Assembly: GCA_964460345.1 (NCBI GenBank)
Contig: CAYWRO010000028.1
Location: 1 to 42,666 of the forward strand
Reading direction: 5' to 3'
DNA from: CAYWRO01 sp964460345
GTDB lineage: Bacteria > Planctomycetota > Phycisphaerae > Phycisphaerales > UBA1924
DNA: 42,666 nt
Shown in pieces: positions 17,531 to 25,702 of the stretch. The position numbers were made by a program, and so were the translations under genes. The notes beneath the pieces are model-generated. The model was not told the origin of the DNA. It saw only the letters and a list, made by a program, of their open reading frames with translations, and searched no databases. Each line of letters begins with the position of its first letter. Within the stretch, counting starts at the first letter, position 1.

Positions 17531-18139
17531 ATGGCCAAGGGCGAACGGATTCGATTACTCGTGGTTCGTTGCGGATCGACCGAGTGGGACGAGGCCGGGC
17601 GTATGCAGGGGGCGGCGGACTTGCCGCTCAGCGAGGCGGGACGGAAGGCGACTGAAGCAATCGCCGACGGCATCGCGGCCGACCCGCCCCAGATCGTCCT
17701 GTGCGGACCGGATGAGGCGTCCCGAACCGCGGCCCGCATTCTGGCCCAGGCCGCAGGGGCGAAGGTGAAGACCCTCGATGAACTCGGCGACGTTCATCTC
17801 GGGCTGTGGGAGGGGCTTCTGGAATCGGGCGTCGAGGAACGCTATCCCCGGGCCGCCAAGCAGTGGTCGGAGGATCCGGGGGCGGTCAGCCCGCCCGAAG
17901 GCGAGAGCCTTCAGCACGCTAAGGAACGCATTCTCACTGCTTTGGCAGCGGGGATCGACAGGTTGAAGGAAGGGGCCGCCGCGGCGGTCATTCTCCGGCC
18001 GGTGGCGCTTGGAATTGTCAGGTGTTGGCTCAATGACGCGCCGACGGCCGATCTATGGTCGCAGGTCCGCGACCGACCAGCGGCGGAGTGGTACGACGTC
18101 TCTGCCGAGCGCCTGAGGAAGATGGCAGCCCCCGCTTGA
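17531..18139 (+). CDS. Degenerate histidine phosphatase (PGAM fold)
   Basis: 202 residues from the ATG at 17531. The fold is that of the histidine phosphatase (phosphoglycerate mutase-like) superfamily: VVRCGSTEWDEAGRMQGAAD near the start, LPLSEAGRKA, and LGLWEG at 90-95. The phospho-accepting His of the RHG motif is replaced by Cys14 (codon TGC), and the second active-site His is replaced in ILRPVALGIV (Arg156). Phosphatase activity by the family mechanism is therefore not expected. The frame is otherwise intact and sits between rpe and accD, so it is probably expressed and has another role such as ligand binding. Confidence 0.85.
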   Translation: MAKGERIRLLVVRCGSTEWDEAGRMQGAADLPLSEAGRKATEAIADGIAADPPQIVLCGPDEASRTAARILAQAAGAKVKTLDELGDVHLGLWEGLLESGVEERYPRAAKQWSEDPGAVSPPEGESLQHAKERILTALAAGIDRLKEGAAAAVILRPVALGIVRCWLNDAPTADLWSQVRDRPAAEWYDVSAERLRKMAAPA

Positions 18140-18209
18140 GGTGGCTCTGCCGGGTCGCACGGCCGCTCACGGTGAAACGACGCAGCCCGCAAAGGCAAGG
18201 AAAGAGGCG

Positions 18210-19052
18210 ATGACGCAGATCGCGACACGCTCGTGGACAGAAATGAGGGGGACCAGGCGGCTGGCGATCCCGGAGGGGCTCTGGCTTCGCTGCCCGGGAT
18301 GCGGGCAGCTTATCTATCGCAAGCAGATGGAAGCCAACCTGCACGTCTGTCCGGAGTGCAGCCATCACTACCGGATCGGGGCCGCGGAGCGCGTGAAGCA
18401 ACTGAGCGACCCCGGCTCCTTCGAGCCGATGTTTACCACCCTCGCGCCGACCGATCCGCTGAAGTTCACCGACATGAAGGCCTACCCGGCGCGCCTCGTG
18501 GCCGAGCAGGCCAAGACCAACGCGCTCGACGCGGTCAAGGCCGGCACCACGTTCATCAAGGGCCGTGCCGCGATGCTCTGCTGCCTGGATCTCACCTTTA
18601 TGATGGGCTCGATGGGCAGCGTTGTCGGCGAGACCGTCACGCGCGCGATCGAGACCGCAACCGAACGCAATCTTCCCTTGATCATCGTCAGTTGTTCCGG
18701 CGGCGCGCGCATGCAGGAGGCGGGGCTCTCGCTGATGCAGATGGCCAAGACCAGCGCTGCGCTCGCTCGGTTTGACGACGCCGGCGGCATGTTCATTTCG
18801 GTGCTGACCGACCCGACAACGGGCGGTGTCACGGCCTCGTTTGCGATGCTTGGCGACATCATCCTGGCCGAACCGAATGCGCTCATTGGCTTCGCGGGGC
18901 CGCGCGTCATCCAGCAGACGATCCGCCAGGAACTGCCGCAGGGATTCCAGCGCTCGGAGTATCTGCTCAAGCGAGGCATGATCGACAGAGTCGTTTCCCG
19001 CCCTCAGTTGCGCAGCGAACTGGCTCGCCTCATCGACTACAGCGGTAAGTGA
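18210..19052 (+). CDS. accD: Acetyl-CoA carboxylase carboxyltransferase subunit beta
   Basis: 280 residues, standard length. With AccA it transfers CO2 from carboxybiotin to acetyl-CoA to give malonyl-CoA. The N-terminal zinc ribbon has Cys28, Cys31, Cys47 and Cys50 (RCPGCG, VCPECS). The CoA-binding core is clear: FMMGSMGSVVGE, CSGGARMQEG-type CSGGARMQEA, TDPTTGGVTASFA and GFAGPRVIQQTI. The ATG at 18210 has AAGGAAAGAGG just upstream. An apolipoprotein N-acyltransferase gene follows after 39 bp. accA is not in the window. Confidence 0.97.
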   Translation: MTQIATRSWTEMRGTRRLAIPEGLWLRCPGCGQLIYRKQMEANLHVCPECSHHYRIGAAERVKQLSDPGSFEPMFTTLAPTDPLKFTDMKAYPARLVAEQAKTNALDAVKAGTTFIKGRAAMLCCLDLTFMMGSMGSVVGETVTRAIETATERNLPLIIVSCSGGARMQEAGLSLMQMAKTSAALARFDDAGGMFISVLTDPTTGGVTASFAMLGDIILAEPNALIGFAGPRVIQQTIRQELPQGFQRSEYLLKRGMIDRVVSRPQLRSELARLIDYSGK

Positions 19053-19091
19053 TGAGGTTGATCGCCTCGGCAGCGTTTTCCGCAGATCGCA

Positions 19092-20816
19092 ATGGCCAAG
19101 CAACGTGAACGCTCCCGCACCCGCCGCGCCCCCTGGTGGGGCCTCCTGCTGGCGGGGTTCGGGTGCGGCCTGCTGACATGGCTTGCATTCCCTCCGCTCG
19201 GAGCGTGGCCGCTGGCGTTTGCGATTCCAGTGCCGCTCATCTGGGCCGGCTGCGCGGGTGCCTCGCGCAAGTGGAGCGCCGCGGCACTGGTCACGATCGG
19301 CATCCTGCCCACGTGGCTCTTTCAGTACATCTGGGTTTACACCAACGCGACGCCGATCGGGTATCCGCTCCTGGCCTTGTATCTGTCCATGAGCGCCGGA
19401 GCGTTCGTCCTCCTCCTCGGAGCCGTTCGTGGCACGAACGCGCCAATCCCCCTGACGGTGGCCGCACCGATTCTCTGGACGGGCCTGGAAGTCTTACGAG
19501 GTGAACTCGTCTTTTCTGGATATCCGTGGTTTCTCGTCGGTCATCCGCTGATCGATGCGCCCGCTTTGGCTGCCCCGGCGACCCTGCTCGGTGCGTACCT
19601 GGTCAGTTTCCTGCTGGTCACATTCACCGGTGCACTAGGCGACCTCGTCGGCTGGTCGGCGTCGCGTCCATCGGCGGGGCGGTGGGGCGCCGTGGCGGCT
19701 GCGCTGCTGTGGGCGGTGCTGGCGGCCGTTGGCATGCCCAGGAAGGCTGCGGGGCCCACTTTCAACGTGGCGGCCCTTCAAACAATGCTACCCCAGGATC
19801 TCAAACTGGACTGGCCACTTGAAGCCCAAGTGCAGGAGATGGAGCGGCTCGCCGATCTCACGCGGCAGGCTGCTACCGAACGCATTGATCTGATTGCCTG
19901 GCCGGAGGCCATGGTCCCCGGAGGTGCGATCAATCGCGAGTCGCTCGAGTTTTTCCGGGCTCACGATGTCAAGTGGCTGCTGGACGAGGAGATCGACGGG
20001 AAACGCGAACTGCCGGCCACTTGGTTTGCTGAGCGGTTGGAGTCGCTGCAGAGCAGCGTCAACATTCCGATGCTTGTCGGTGCACGCGCGGCGGAAGGGT
20101 GGGCGACAGAAGAGGGCATCCCGCAGCCCACAGACGTCTTCAACAGTGTGTTCGAGATTCAGAACGGCCTGATCCTTCGGGAGCGTTACGACAAGATGCT
20201 TCCGACACCTTTCGGTGAGCGTATTCCGCTGCTCTGGCGCTTCCCCGAACTGCAGAACGCCATCTCGGCGGTGGCTGCTCACGGGATGACGCTTGAGTTG
20301 GATGCCGGCGATACCCCCCGCGTCTTCTCCATCCGCTTCCAACCGGATGGCAAGTCCCAGATTGCGCGCATCGTCACACCAATCTGCTTCGAAGCCACGC
20401 GTGCTTCCTTGTGCAGGCAGCTTCTGTTCGACGATTCCGGCCGCAGGGCCGATCTCATGATCAATCCCAGCAACGACGGCTGGTTTGGACAGTGGGCCGG
20501 TGGTCGGGTACAGCACCTGTTGACGGCCCGCTGGACGGCGTTGCAACTGGGCACCCCGATGGTTCGGGTCGTCAACACAGGTGTTTCGGCACACATCGAT
20601 AGTGCCGGTCGAATCGTGAATCGGGCTGCCGAGGGCTGGCAGGCTGGGACAAAGGCCGAGGTTCTGATCGCCCGCCCCGCCCTGCCCGGTCCTGACCAAC
20701 GGACCATCTACTCCCGGATCGGTGACGTCTTCGGATGGCTGGTTCTGGTCGGCGCCGGAGCACTCCCCCTTGCCGCGGCTCGCTGGCAGTGGTGGACCAA
20801 CGTCCGAGCGCGGTAG
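19092..20816 (+). CDS. lnt: Apolipoprotein N-acyltransferase
   Basis: 574 residues. It N-acylates the terminal Cys of lipoproteins in the inner membrane. Six or more membrane segments occupy about residues 14-215, then a nitrilase-like domain, then a last membrane segment near 555. The catalytic triad is visible: Glu272 (AWPEAM), Lys368 (YDKMLPTPFGE) and Cys432 (TPICFEA). INPSNDGWFG and the following helix are family hallmarks. The segment between Glu and Lys is somewhat longer than in the enterobacterial enzyme. It is followed 35 bp later by a lipoprotein gene, a likely substrate. Confidence 0.96.
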   Translation: MAKQRERSRTRRAPWWGLLLAGFGCGLLTWLAFPPLGAWPLAFAIPVPLIWAGCAGASRKWSAAALVTIGILPTWLFQYIWVYTNATPIGYPLLALYLSMSAGAFVLLLGAVRGTNAPIPLTVAAPILWTGLEVLRGELVFSGYPWFLVGHPLIDAPALAAPATLLGAYLVSFLLVTFTGALGDLVGWSASRPSAGRWGAVAAALLWAVLAAVGMPRKAAGPTFNVAALQTMLPQDLKLDWPLEAQVQEMERLADLTRQAATERIDLIAWPEAMVPGGAINRESLEFFRAHDVKWLLDEEIDGKRELPATWFAERLESLQSSVNIPMLVGARAAEGWATEEGIPQPTDVFNSVFEIQNGLILRERYDKMLPTPFGERIPLLWRFPELQNAISAVAAHGMTLELDAGDTPRVFSIRFQPDGKSQIARIVTPICFEATRASLCRQLLFDDSGRRADLMINPSNDGWFGQWAGGRVQHLLTARWTALQLGTPMVRVVNTGVSAHIDSAGRIVNRAAEGWQAGTKAEVLIARPALPGPDQRTIYSRIGDVFGWLVLVGAGALPLAAARWQWWTNVRAR

Positions 20817-20851
20817 CATCTACGCTCTGGGAACCCCCTCCGGAGCAACTC

Positions 20852-21931
20852 ATGGCAAACCGAACAGGCTTTCTTCGCGCGGCCGCCCTGATCGTCGTCG
20901 CGCTTTTGCACTCGGGCTGCAGTTCAGGGCCACGCGGGGATGCGGGACCCTACAAACAGCCGGCAGCCCGCCTGGATCTTCGCCAGGAGGCGGTTGTCCT
21001 GCTTGAAGCCGCAACGCAGTCAGAGCACGCGGCCATCCGGGCCAACGCGTTTGAAGCCCTGGAGAACGATCCGGCCCGCCTGGCCGGCGTGATCGGGGCG
21101 GGCCTTCGAGACGAGAACCTCGGCGTGCGGGCCGTCGCTGCCATGGCCGTTGGTCGGGTCAGGCTGATCGGTTCGATCCGGGACGTCGAGCCGCTACTGC
21201 ACGATCCCTCATCTCGGGTGCGTGCCTCGGCGATGTATGCCCTGTCAGCATGCGGCCGCGAAGTCGATTTAACCCCGCTCGCCTCCATGCTTCAGGACGA
21301 CAATCCCCTGGTCAGGGCACAGGCCGCGCTCGTTCTGGGGCTGCTGGGAGAAGAGACGGCGTTGAGGATGCTTCAGGAGACGGCCCGGGATCCAATGCCG
21401 CGGGCCTCGGTCGCCGAGTACCGGCTCCTCCAGCTTCAACTGGCGGAGGCCCGAGCTCGGCTGGGCGACACGGACGCCCTCCATGAGATCCGGGCCGCCC
21501 TGTACCCTTCCCGGCCCGAGGACCTTGAGGCGACAGCCCTTGCCGCGATGATCATCGGCGAAATCGAGGACCGTGGGGCGATCGACCAGCTCGTGCTCTT
21601 GACGGCCCGTCAGGACGAGCGGGGCGGCCTCATGCCGCCCGAGGTCCGACTGGCCGCGGCGGGCTCCCTGGCCGAGCTCGGTCTTCGTCGGGGTGGCTTT
21701 ATCGGCCTTGAGTACGCCCGCCATGCCCGTGCAACTGTGCGGGCCCAAGCGGCGTATGTGCTGGGCCGGATTGGCTCCCCGGAGGGGCTGCCCGCACTGG
21801 CCGACCTGCTGGGCGATCGCAGCGGGCAAGTGAGGGTGTCCGCCGCGGCGGCAATCCTGATGATTACCGAACCGGCCACCGTCACGGACGCCGCCCTTGG
21901 GCAGGGGCGAAACGGGAATCAGTTCCCGTAG
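20852..21931 (+). CDS. HEAT-repeat lipoprotein
   Basis: 359 residues from the ATG at 20852, with GGAG 8 nt upstream. Residues 1-23 form a lipoprotein signal peptide with lipobox LLHSGC, so Cys23 is the predicted lipidation site. From about residue 45 to the end are HEAT repeats (LGVRAVAAMAVGRV, SSRVRASAMYALSACG, LVRAQAALVLGLLGEE, TVRAQAAYVLGRIG). No enzyme motif is present. It probably acts as a periplasmic protein-binding scaffold attached to a membrane. It lies directly after lnt on the same strand and the same transcript is likely. Confidence 0.87.
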   Translation: MANRTGFLRAAALIVVALLHSGCSSGPRGDAGPYKQPAARLDLRQEAVVLLEAATQSEHAAIRANAFEALENDPARLAGVIGAGLRDENLGVRAVAAMAVGRVRLIGSIRDVEPLLHDPSSRVRASAMYALSACGREVDLTPLASMLQDDNPLVRAQAALVLGLLGEETALRMLQETARDPMPRASVAEYRLLQLQLAEARARLGDTDALHEIRAALYPSRPEDLEATALAAMIIGEIEDRGAIDQLVLLTARQDERGGLMPPEVRLAAAGSLAELGLRRGGFIGLEYARHARATVRAQAAYVLGRIGSPEGLPALADLLGDRSGQVRVSAAAAILMITEPATVTDAALGQGRNGNQFP

Positions 21932-22109
21932 TGGCGTTTCATACGCTACACTTGTGCCTCTGGGGCTGCATCCGCAGTGGCCGCAGACGCGAAGTATTCG
22001 AGGAATCGAGGAACGGCGGCCGTGTCCGTCAAAGGTTGAAGAAGAGACGGCGGATCGGACGTATGGCAAGGCCGTGCGCCCCGCCCGGAAGACCGACAGG
22101 AGCTGAATA

Positions 22110-22967
22110 GTGCACGCAGTGACGAAGATTCTCGTGGTCCTTTGTGCCGGACTGGCGCTGCTGCTGTCGGCGCTGACGATGGCGTACGCCTCCAACGCCC
22201 GGGCCCTGCGGGACGGGTACCAGCAGATGAAGGACGCTGAGACGGCCGCGCTGGCCGCTGCGGCCGAGGCGGCCACCGCCCGCGCTGAACTGGACCGGCA
22301 GCTCTCAGACGCAAACCACGCCCTGAGCGCCGAACGCGAGAACGTGAAGAAGCAGATTGCGGACCTGCAGGCTCAGGTTACTCAGTTCCGGACCGAAGCC
22401 GCGATGAAGGCGGCGGAACTCGCCGGTAAGGAGAACCGCAACGAGCAGTTGGCCACGGCCCTGCGCGTGCAGACGGACGAACTTGCCGCCTTCCGCGCCG
22501 AGGTGTCGGCGATTCGCCAGGCGCTGCTCGACGCCTCTCATCGCGAGATCGCCCTCGTTGATCGCATTCACGAGCTTGAGAGCGTCCGCGAAGTGCAGGA
22601 CCAGACTGTTCGCTCGCTGCAGGAGCAGTTGGCCGACGCCCAGCACCGGCTGAACCAGTCGTCGCTCGTCGGTGGCGAAGTCACCTCGGACGGCGGGCCG
22701 TTCGAGTACACGGGCCCCACCATCCGCGCCCGCGTCAACAACGTCCAGAAGCACCCGGCCGGATACGACATCGTCACGATCAGCGAAGGCACCAACGCCG
22801 GTATCCGCGAGAACATGCAACTGAGCATCATCCGCGGCACTGACCAGTTCCTCGCCAAGATCGTCATCATCAAAGCGGATCCGCAGCAGTCCGTCGCTCG
22901 CGTCGACTACCTGGGTCGCAAGGTCACTGCCAAGGTGGGCGACCTGGTCCTCAGCCGGCTCGATTGA
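22110..22967 (+). CDS. Membrane-anchored coiled-coil protein
   Basis: 285 residues from a GTG at 22110 preceded by AGGAG about 8 nt upstream. Residues 5-25 form one membrane segment (ILVVLCAGLALLLSALTMAY). Residues about 35-190 are a long coiled coil rich in Ala, Glu, Gln and Lys. The C-terminal 85 residues form a compact beta-rich domain (VNNVQKHPAGYDIVTISEGT; QLSIIRGTDQFLAKIVII) that repeats motifs of small OB- or SH3-like folds. The likely layout is an anchor, a stalk and a head outside the membrane, loosely like MreC, but I cannot claim homology. The next gene is 30 bp downstream. Confidence 0.82.
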   Translation: MHAVTKILVVLCAGLALLLSALTMAYASNARALRDGYQQMKDAETAALAAAAEAATARAELDRQLSDANHALSAERENVKKQIADLQAQVTQFRTEAAMKAAELAGKENRNEQLATALRVQTDELAAFRAEVSAIRQALLDASHREIALVDRIHELESVREVQDQTVRSLQEQLADAQHRLNQSSLVGGEVTSDGGPFEYTGPTIRARVNNVQKHPAGYDIVTISEGTNAGIRENMQLSIIRGTDQFLAKIVIIKADPQQSVARVDYLGRKVTAKVGDLVLSRLD

Positions 22968-22997
22968 TCACGCACGCGCACCTGCAAGGAGCAACAC

Positions 22998-23204
22998 ATG
23001 AGCCAGTACGGCATGCAGATGCCCGGCGGACAAGCCCGACGCGGCGCCACGATGAACATCTACACCGGCCTTCTCTTCGTCGCCGCGGTGGCGCTTGGTG
23101 CGGCCTGCGTCTTCGTGTTCCTCCAGAGCGCGCACGTGGGCCCGAATCCTTCCAATCCGTTCGCCCAGCACGACTCGGGCCGCATCCAACTGCCGTCCAG
23201 GTGA
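22998..23204 (+). CDS. Small single-pass membrane protein
   Basis: 68 residues. The ATG has AAGGAG 6 nt upstream, a near-perfect site, which supports a real gene. Residues 20-43 are one hydrophobic segment (IYTGLLFVAAVALGAACVFV). The N-terminus is Gly/Met/Gln-rich and the short C-terminus is hydrophilic (SNPFAQHDSGRIQLPSR). It follows the coiled-coil membrane protein by 30 bp and is probably co-expressed and perhaps a partner. No family is recognised. Confidence 0.8.
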   Translation: MSQYGMQMPGGQARRGATMNIYTGLLFVAAVALGAACVFVFLQSAHVGPNPSNPFAQHDSGRIQLPSR

Positions 23205-23255
23205 TGGCCGAGCAGGAAAGCGGGCACAATACACCCCAGAACAAGCCCGCGAGGC

Positions 23256-23283
23256 TTGACGCGCCGCGCGAGCGGCATAAATT
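23256..23283 (+). promoter_or_regulatory. Sigma-70-type promoter for tRNA-Asp
   Basis: TTGACG at 23256-23261 and TAAATT at 23278-23283 are separated by 16 bp, a close match to the vegetative consensus. Transcription would begin near 23290, about 50 nt ahead of the mature tRNA. A small CCGCGG hairpin lies in the leader. Confidence 0.65.
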
Positions 23284-23338
23284 AGGGAGCCAGCAAGGCT
23301 GGCCTCCGCGGCAAATGCCGCGGCACGCTTGACAACCC

Positions 23339-23412
<74 letters not shown>

Positions 23413-23421
23413 CTCGTGAAG

Positions 23422-23453
23422 GCCCCTGCAGATGCAGGGGCTTTTCTCGTTTT
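23422..23453 (+). terminator. Rho-independent terminator of tRNA-Asp
   Basis: GCCCCTGCA, a 2-nt spacer and TGCAGGGGC form a 9-bp stem followed by TTTTCTCGTTTT. Confidence 0.9.
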
Positions 23454-23701
23454 GCGACGGCGCTCCGCCTTGGCCCGGGCTGGATGCGGCGTCGCTGTAC
23501 CCTGCCGATACGTCTGTGCCCGCACGAGTACGCCCCAGTCCTCCACCTCACTGAGATGGCATCTTTCCGTATGGAGGGAAGTCTGTCGGAGCCGGATAGT
23601 TTCAACGAAAGCGGGCGGGGTGGCCTGCCCGGAGCGTGAAGCGATGCGGGCGTCAGCGGTGGTCGGCGCACTGCACAGAAGCAGGAAACGAGGAGGCAGG
23701 T

Positions 23702-24364
23702 ATGTTCATTCGATGTGCGATCAGCGCGGCGGCGGTGTCGGGCCTCATGCTTGCGGGCGGGTGCGGGAACGGGGGAGATTCTGATCGATCCACGCGGCGG
23801 ACGGACGCGACCACGCGTCCGGCGACGGATCAGGGCGATGTGCGCATAAGGCAGACCGGCACGGCGGCCGCCGTCCAGTCCGCCATCGGCGATCCTGACG
23901 AGTTCTTCATGCTGCTGGCGTCTCAACTCAATGCGGCCGAGATCGAAACCGGGCGCCTCGCCGTCGAACGTGCCGAGGATCCGGAGGTCCGCCAGTTCGC
24001 GGAGCGGATGATCGAGGACCACACTCGTGCCAACGAGGAGTTGAAGCGCCTGGCAGAGCGCAAGGGAATCTCCCTGCCGTCGCGCCCGGATGAAACGCAC
24101 CGCCTGCTGGCCAGCCACCTTGAGGAACTTGACGGCGAGACGTTCGACCGCGAGTACATCAGCGCGATGGTCGCGGACCACGCGGCAGCGCTTTCCATGA
24201 TGCAGGACCGGGCCAGGATCTCTCAAGACCCGGAGATCCGCGAGTTTGCGGACCGGCAGGTCCCGATCTTCCGCGAGCACCTGCAGATGGCGCAAGATCT
24301 CAATCGCAGTCTGAATGCCGGCAACACCCCTGTGCCACGCGATCCGATGAGTCGAGGATACTGA
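23702..24364 (+). CDS. DUF4142-family lipoprotein
   Basis: 220 residues. The ATG at 23702 follows GAGGAGG. The signal peptide ends in lipobox LAGGC (Cys21). A polar, Thr/Arg-rich linker runs to about residue 60. Residues about 62-205 form a helical bundle with the DUF4142 pattern (FFMLLASQLNAAEIETGRLA, VRQFAERMIEDHTRANEEL, FDREYISAMVADHAAALSMM), a ferritin-like fold usually exported. The clear metal ligands of ferritins are not conserved in the family. Its role is unknown; a stress-linked envelope role is often assumed. It converges on a methyltransferase gene with 4 bp between the stop codons. Confidence 0.88.
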   Translation: MFIRCAISAAAVSGLMLAGGCGNGGDSDRSTRRTDATTRPATDQGDVRIRQTGTAAAVQSAIGDPDEFFMLLASQLNAAEIETGRLAVERAEDPEVRQFAERMIEDHTRANEELKRLAERKGISLPSRPDETHRLLASHLEELDGETFDREYISAMVADHAAALSMMQDRARISQDPEIREFADRQVPIFREHLQMAQDLNRSLNAGNTPVPRDPMSRGY

Positions 24365-24368
24365 GCAG

Positions 24369-25610
24369 CTACCTGCTGCCGGCGTAAATCTCGTACGTCA
24401 GCAGCCGGCACTCGATCTGCGCATTCATGAAGGGCGTCCGCCGCGACGGGCGCAAGCCTATTCGTTTGGCCAGCTCGCGGTTACCCGTGAAGACATGGCC
24501 CGTCCATCCGGCGCATCGCTGCTTGAAGAAGTCGCCAATGCCCGCGTAGGTTGCTCGCAGAGCCTCCTCGTCGCCGAGGCGCTGACCGTATTCCGGGTTC
24601 AGAATGACGTGACCACCGGTCGCTGCGATCGCGGGCATTGGCGTCGCCGCAAAGTCGCACTCGAGGAACTGAATCAGGTGATCGACCCCAGCGGTCTGCG
24701 CATTGCGACGCGCGGCTTCGACAGCCCTGGGATCATGGTCGGTCGCCACGATCGGCGGCGGATCGACTTTGCTCCCCGTCTTCTTCGCATCGCGTCGGGC
24801 GGCGGCCCAGGTGTCATCGACGTCGAGCAGCGTATGGAGAACGCCAAAGTTGCTCCGCAGCAGCCCCGGCGCACGCCCGGTCGCCATTAGCGCGGCCTCG
24901 ATGGCAAGCGTTCCGCTCCCGCACATCGGGTTCACGAACGCCTGCGTGCCGTCATACCCCGCCGCCATCAGCACGGCCGCCGCGAGGGTCTCGCGCATGG
25001 GCGCATCGTGAGGCAGCCGCCGGTACCCGCGATCGGAGAGTCGCAGGCCATTGACGTTCAGGTAAATCCAGGCTCGATCTCCCTTCCAGAACAAATGGAC
25101 AACCACGCCTGACCGGTCCGACCCGCTGTTCGGCCGCGCGCCGGTCTGCTTCTTGATGCGGTCCACGATTGCATCCTTTAGAACGAGGTTCGGATACATC
25201 GTGTTGTCGATCTTCGGGTTCTCGACATTGCTCGTCACGGTGAAATGGGCGTCGTTGCCGATCAGGTCCTCCCAGGGGAACGCCGCCGCATGGGTATAGA
25301 GCGCCTTGGGCGATGGGCAGCGGAATCTGGTCAGGTGCCACATCACGTGGTGCGCGGTTCGCAGCCGCAGCATCAGGCCGAGACACTCCTCCAGTGTCGC
25401 CCCTACATGCACCGCGACATGATCCTCGCCCTGCACCTCGAATCCGAGCGCTTCCACCTCGTGCCGGAGGTACGGCGGAATGAACTGCGCGCAGGTGATC
25501 CGCGTCAGGCTCTTCTTCCCCGGATCGATGCGCGTGCGGCGCGCGACGCCCGTCGCACGCGTTCCACGACCCCGCCCGCCCGCTCCCGCCTCGTGCGGCC
25601 CAGTTGACAT
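24369..25610 (-). CDS. THUMP-domain RNA methyltransferase (RlmL/Trm14-like)
   Basis: 413 residues from the ATG at 25610, with GAGGAGCGGAG upstream. Residues about 35-180 form a THUMP-like RNA-binding region (CAQFIPPYLRHEVEALGFEV to VVVHLFWKGDRAWIYLNVNG). The methyltransferase domain follows with FVNPMCGSGT (226-234), the acidic ATDHDPRAVEAARRN and motif IV. Motif IV reads LNPEYGQR (338-341 NPEY), where N2-guanine methyltransferases normally have NPPY. The substrate is probably rRNA guanine, by family. It diverges from the GH2 gene with 92 bp between starts. Confidence 0.88.
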   Translation of the reverse strand: MSTGPHEAGAGGRGRGTRATGVARRTRIDPGKKSLTRITCAQFIPPYLRHEVEALGFEVQGEDHVAVHVGATLEECLGLMLRLRTAHHVMWHLTRFRCPSPKALYTHAAAFPWEDLIGNDAHFTVTSNVENPKIDNTMYPNLVLKDAIVDRIKKQTGARPNSGSDRSGVVVHLFWKGDRAWIYLNVNGLRLSDRGYRRLPHDAPMRETLAAAVLMAAGYDGTQAFVNPMCGSGTLAIEAALMATGRAPGLLRSNFGVLHTLLDVDDTWAAARRDAKKTGSKVDPPPIVATDHDPRAVEAARRNAQTAGVDHLIQFLECDFAATPMPAIAATGGHVILNPEYGQRLGDEEALRATYAGIGDFFKQRCAGWTGHVFTGNRELAKRIGLRPSRRTPFMNAQIECRLLTYEIYAGSR

Positions 25611-25702
25611 CAGACTCCGCTCCTCAACCCGCACCGTCCCAGCCGACGCTATCGTAGAGTGCGGGAGCCGCCGCACGCCGCGGGGAGCAAGGGGGCAACG
25701 GA

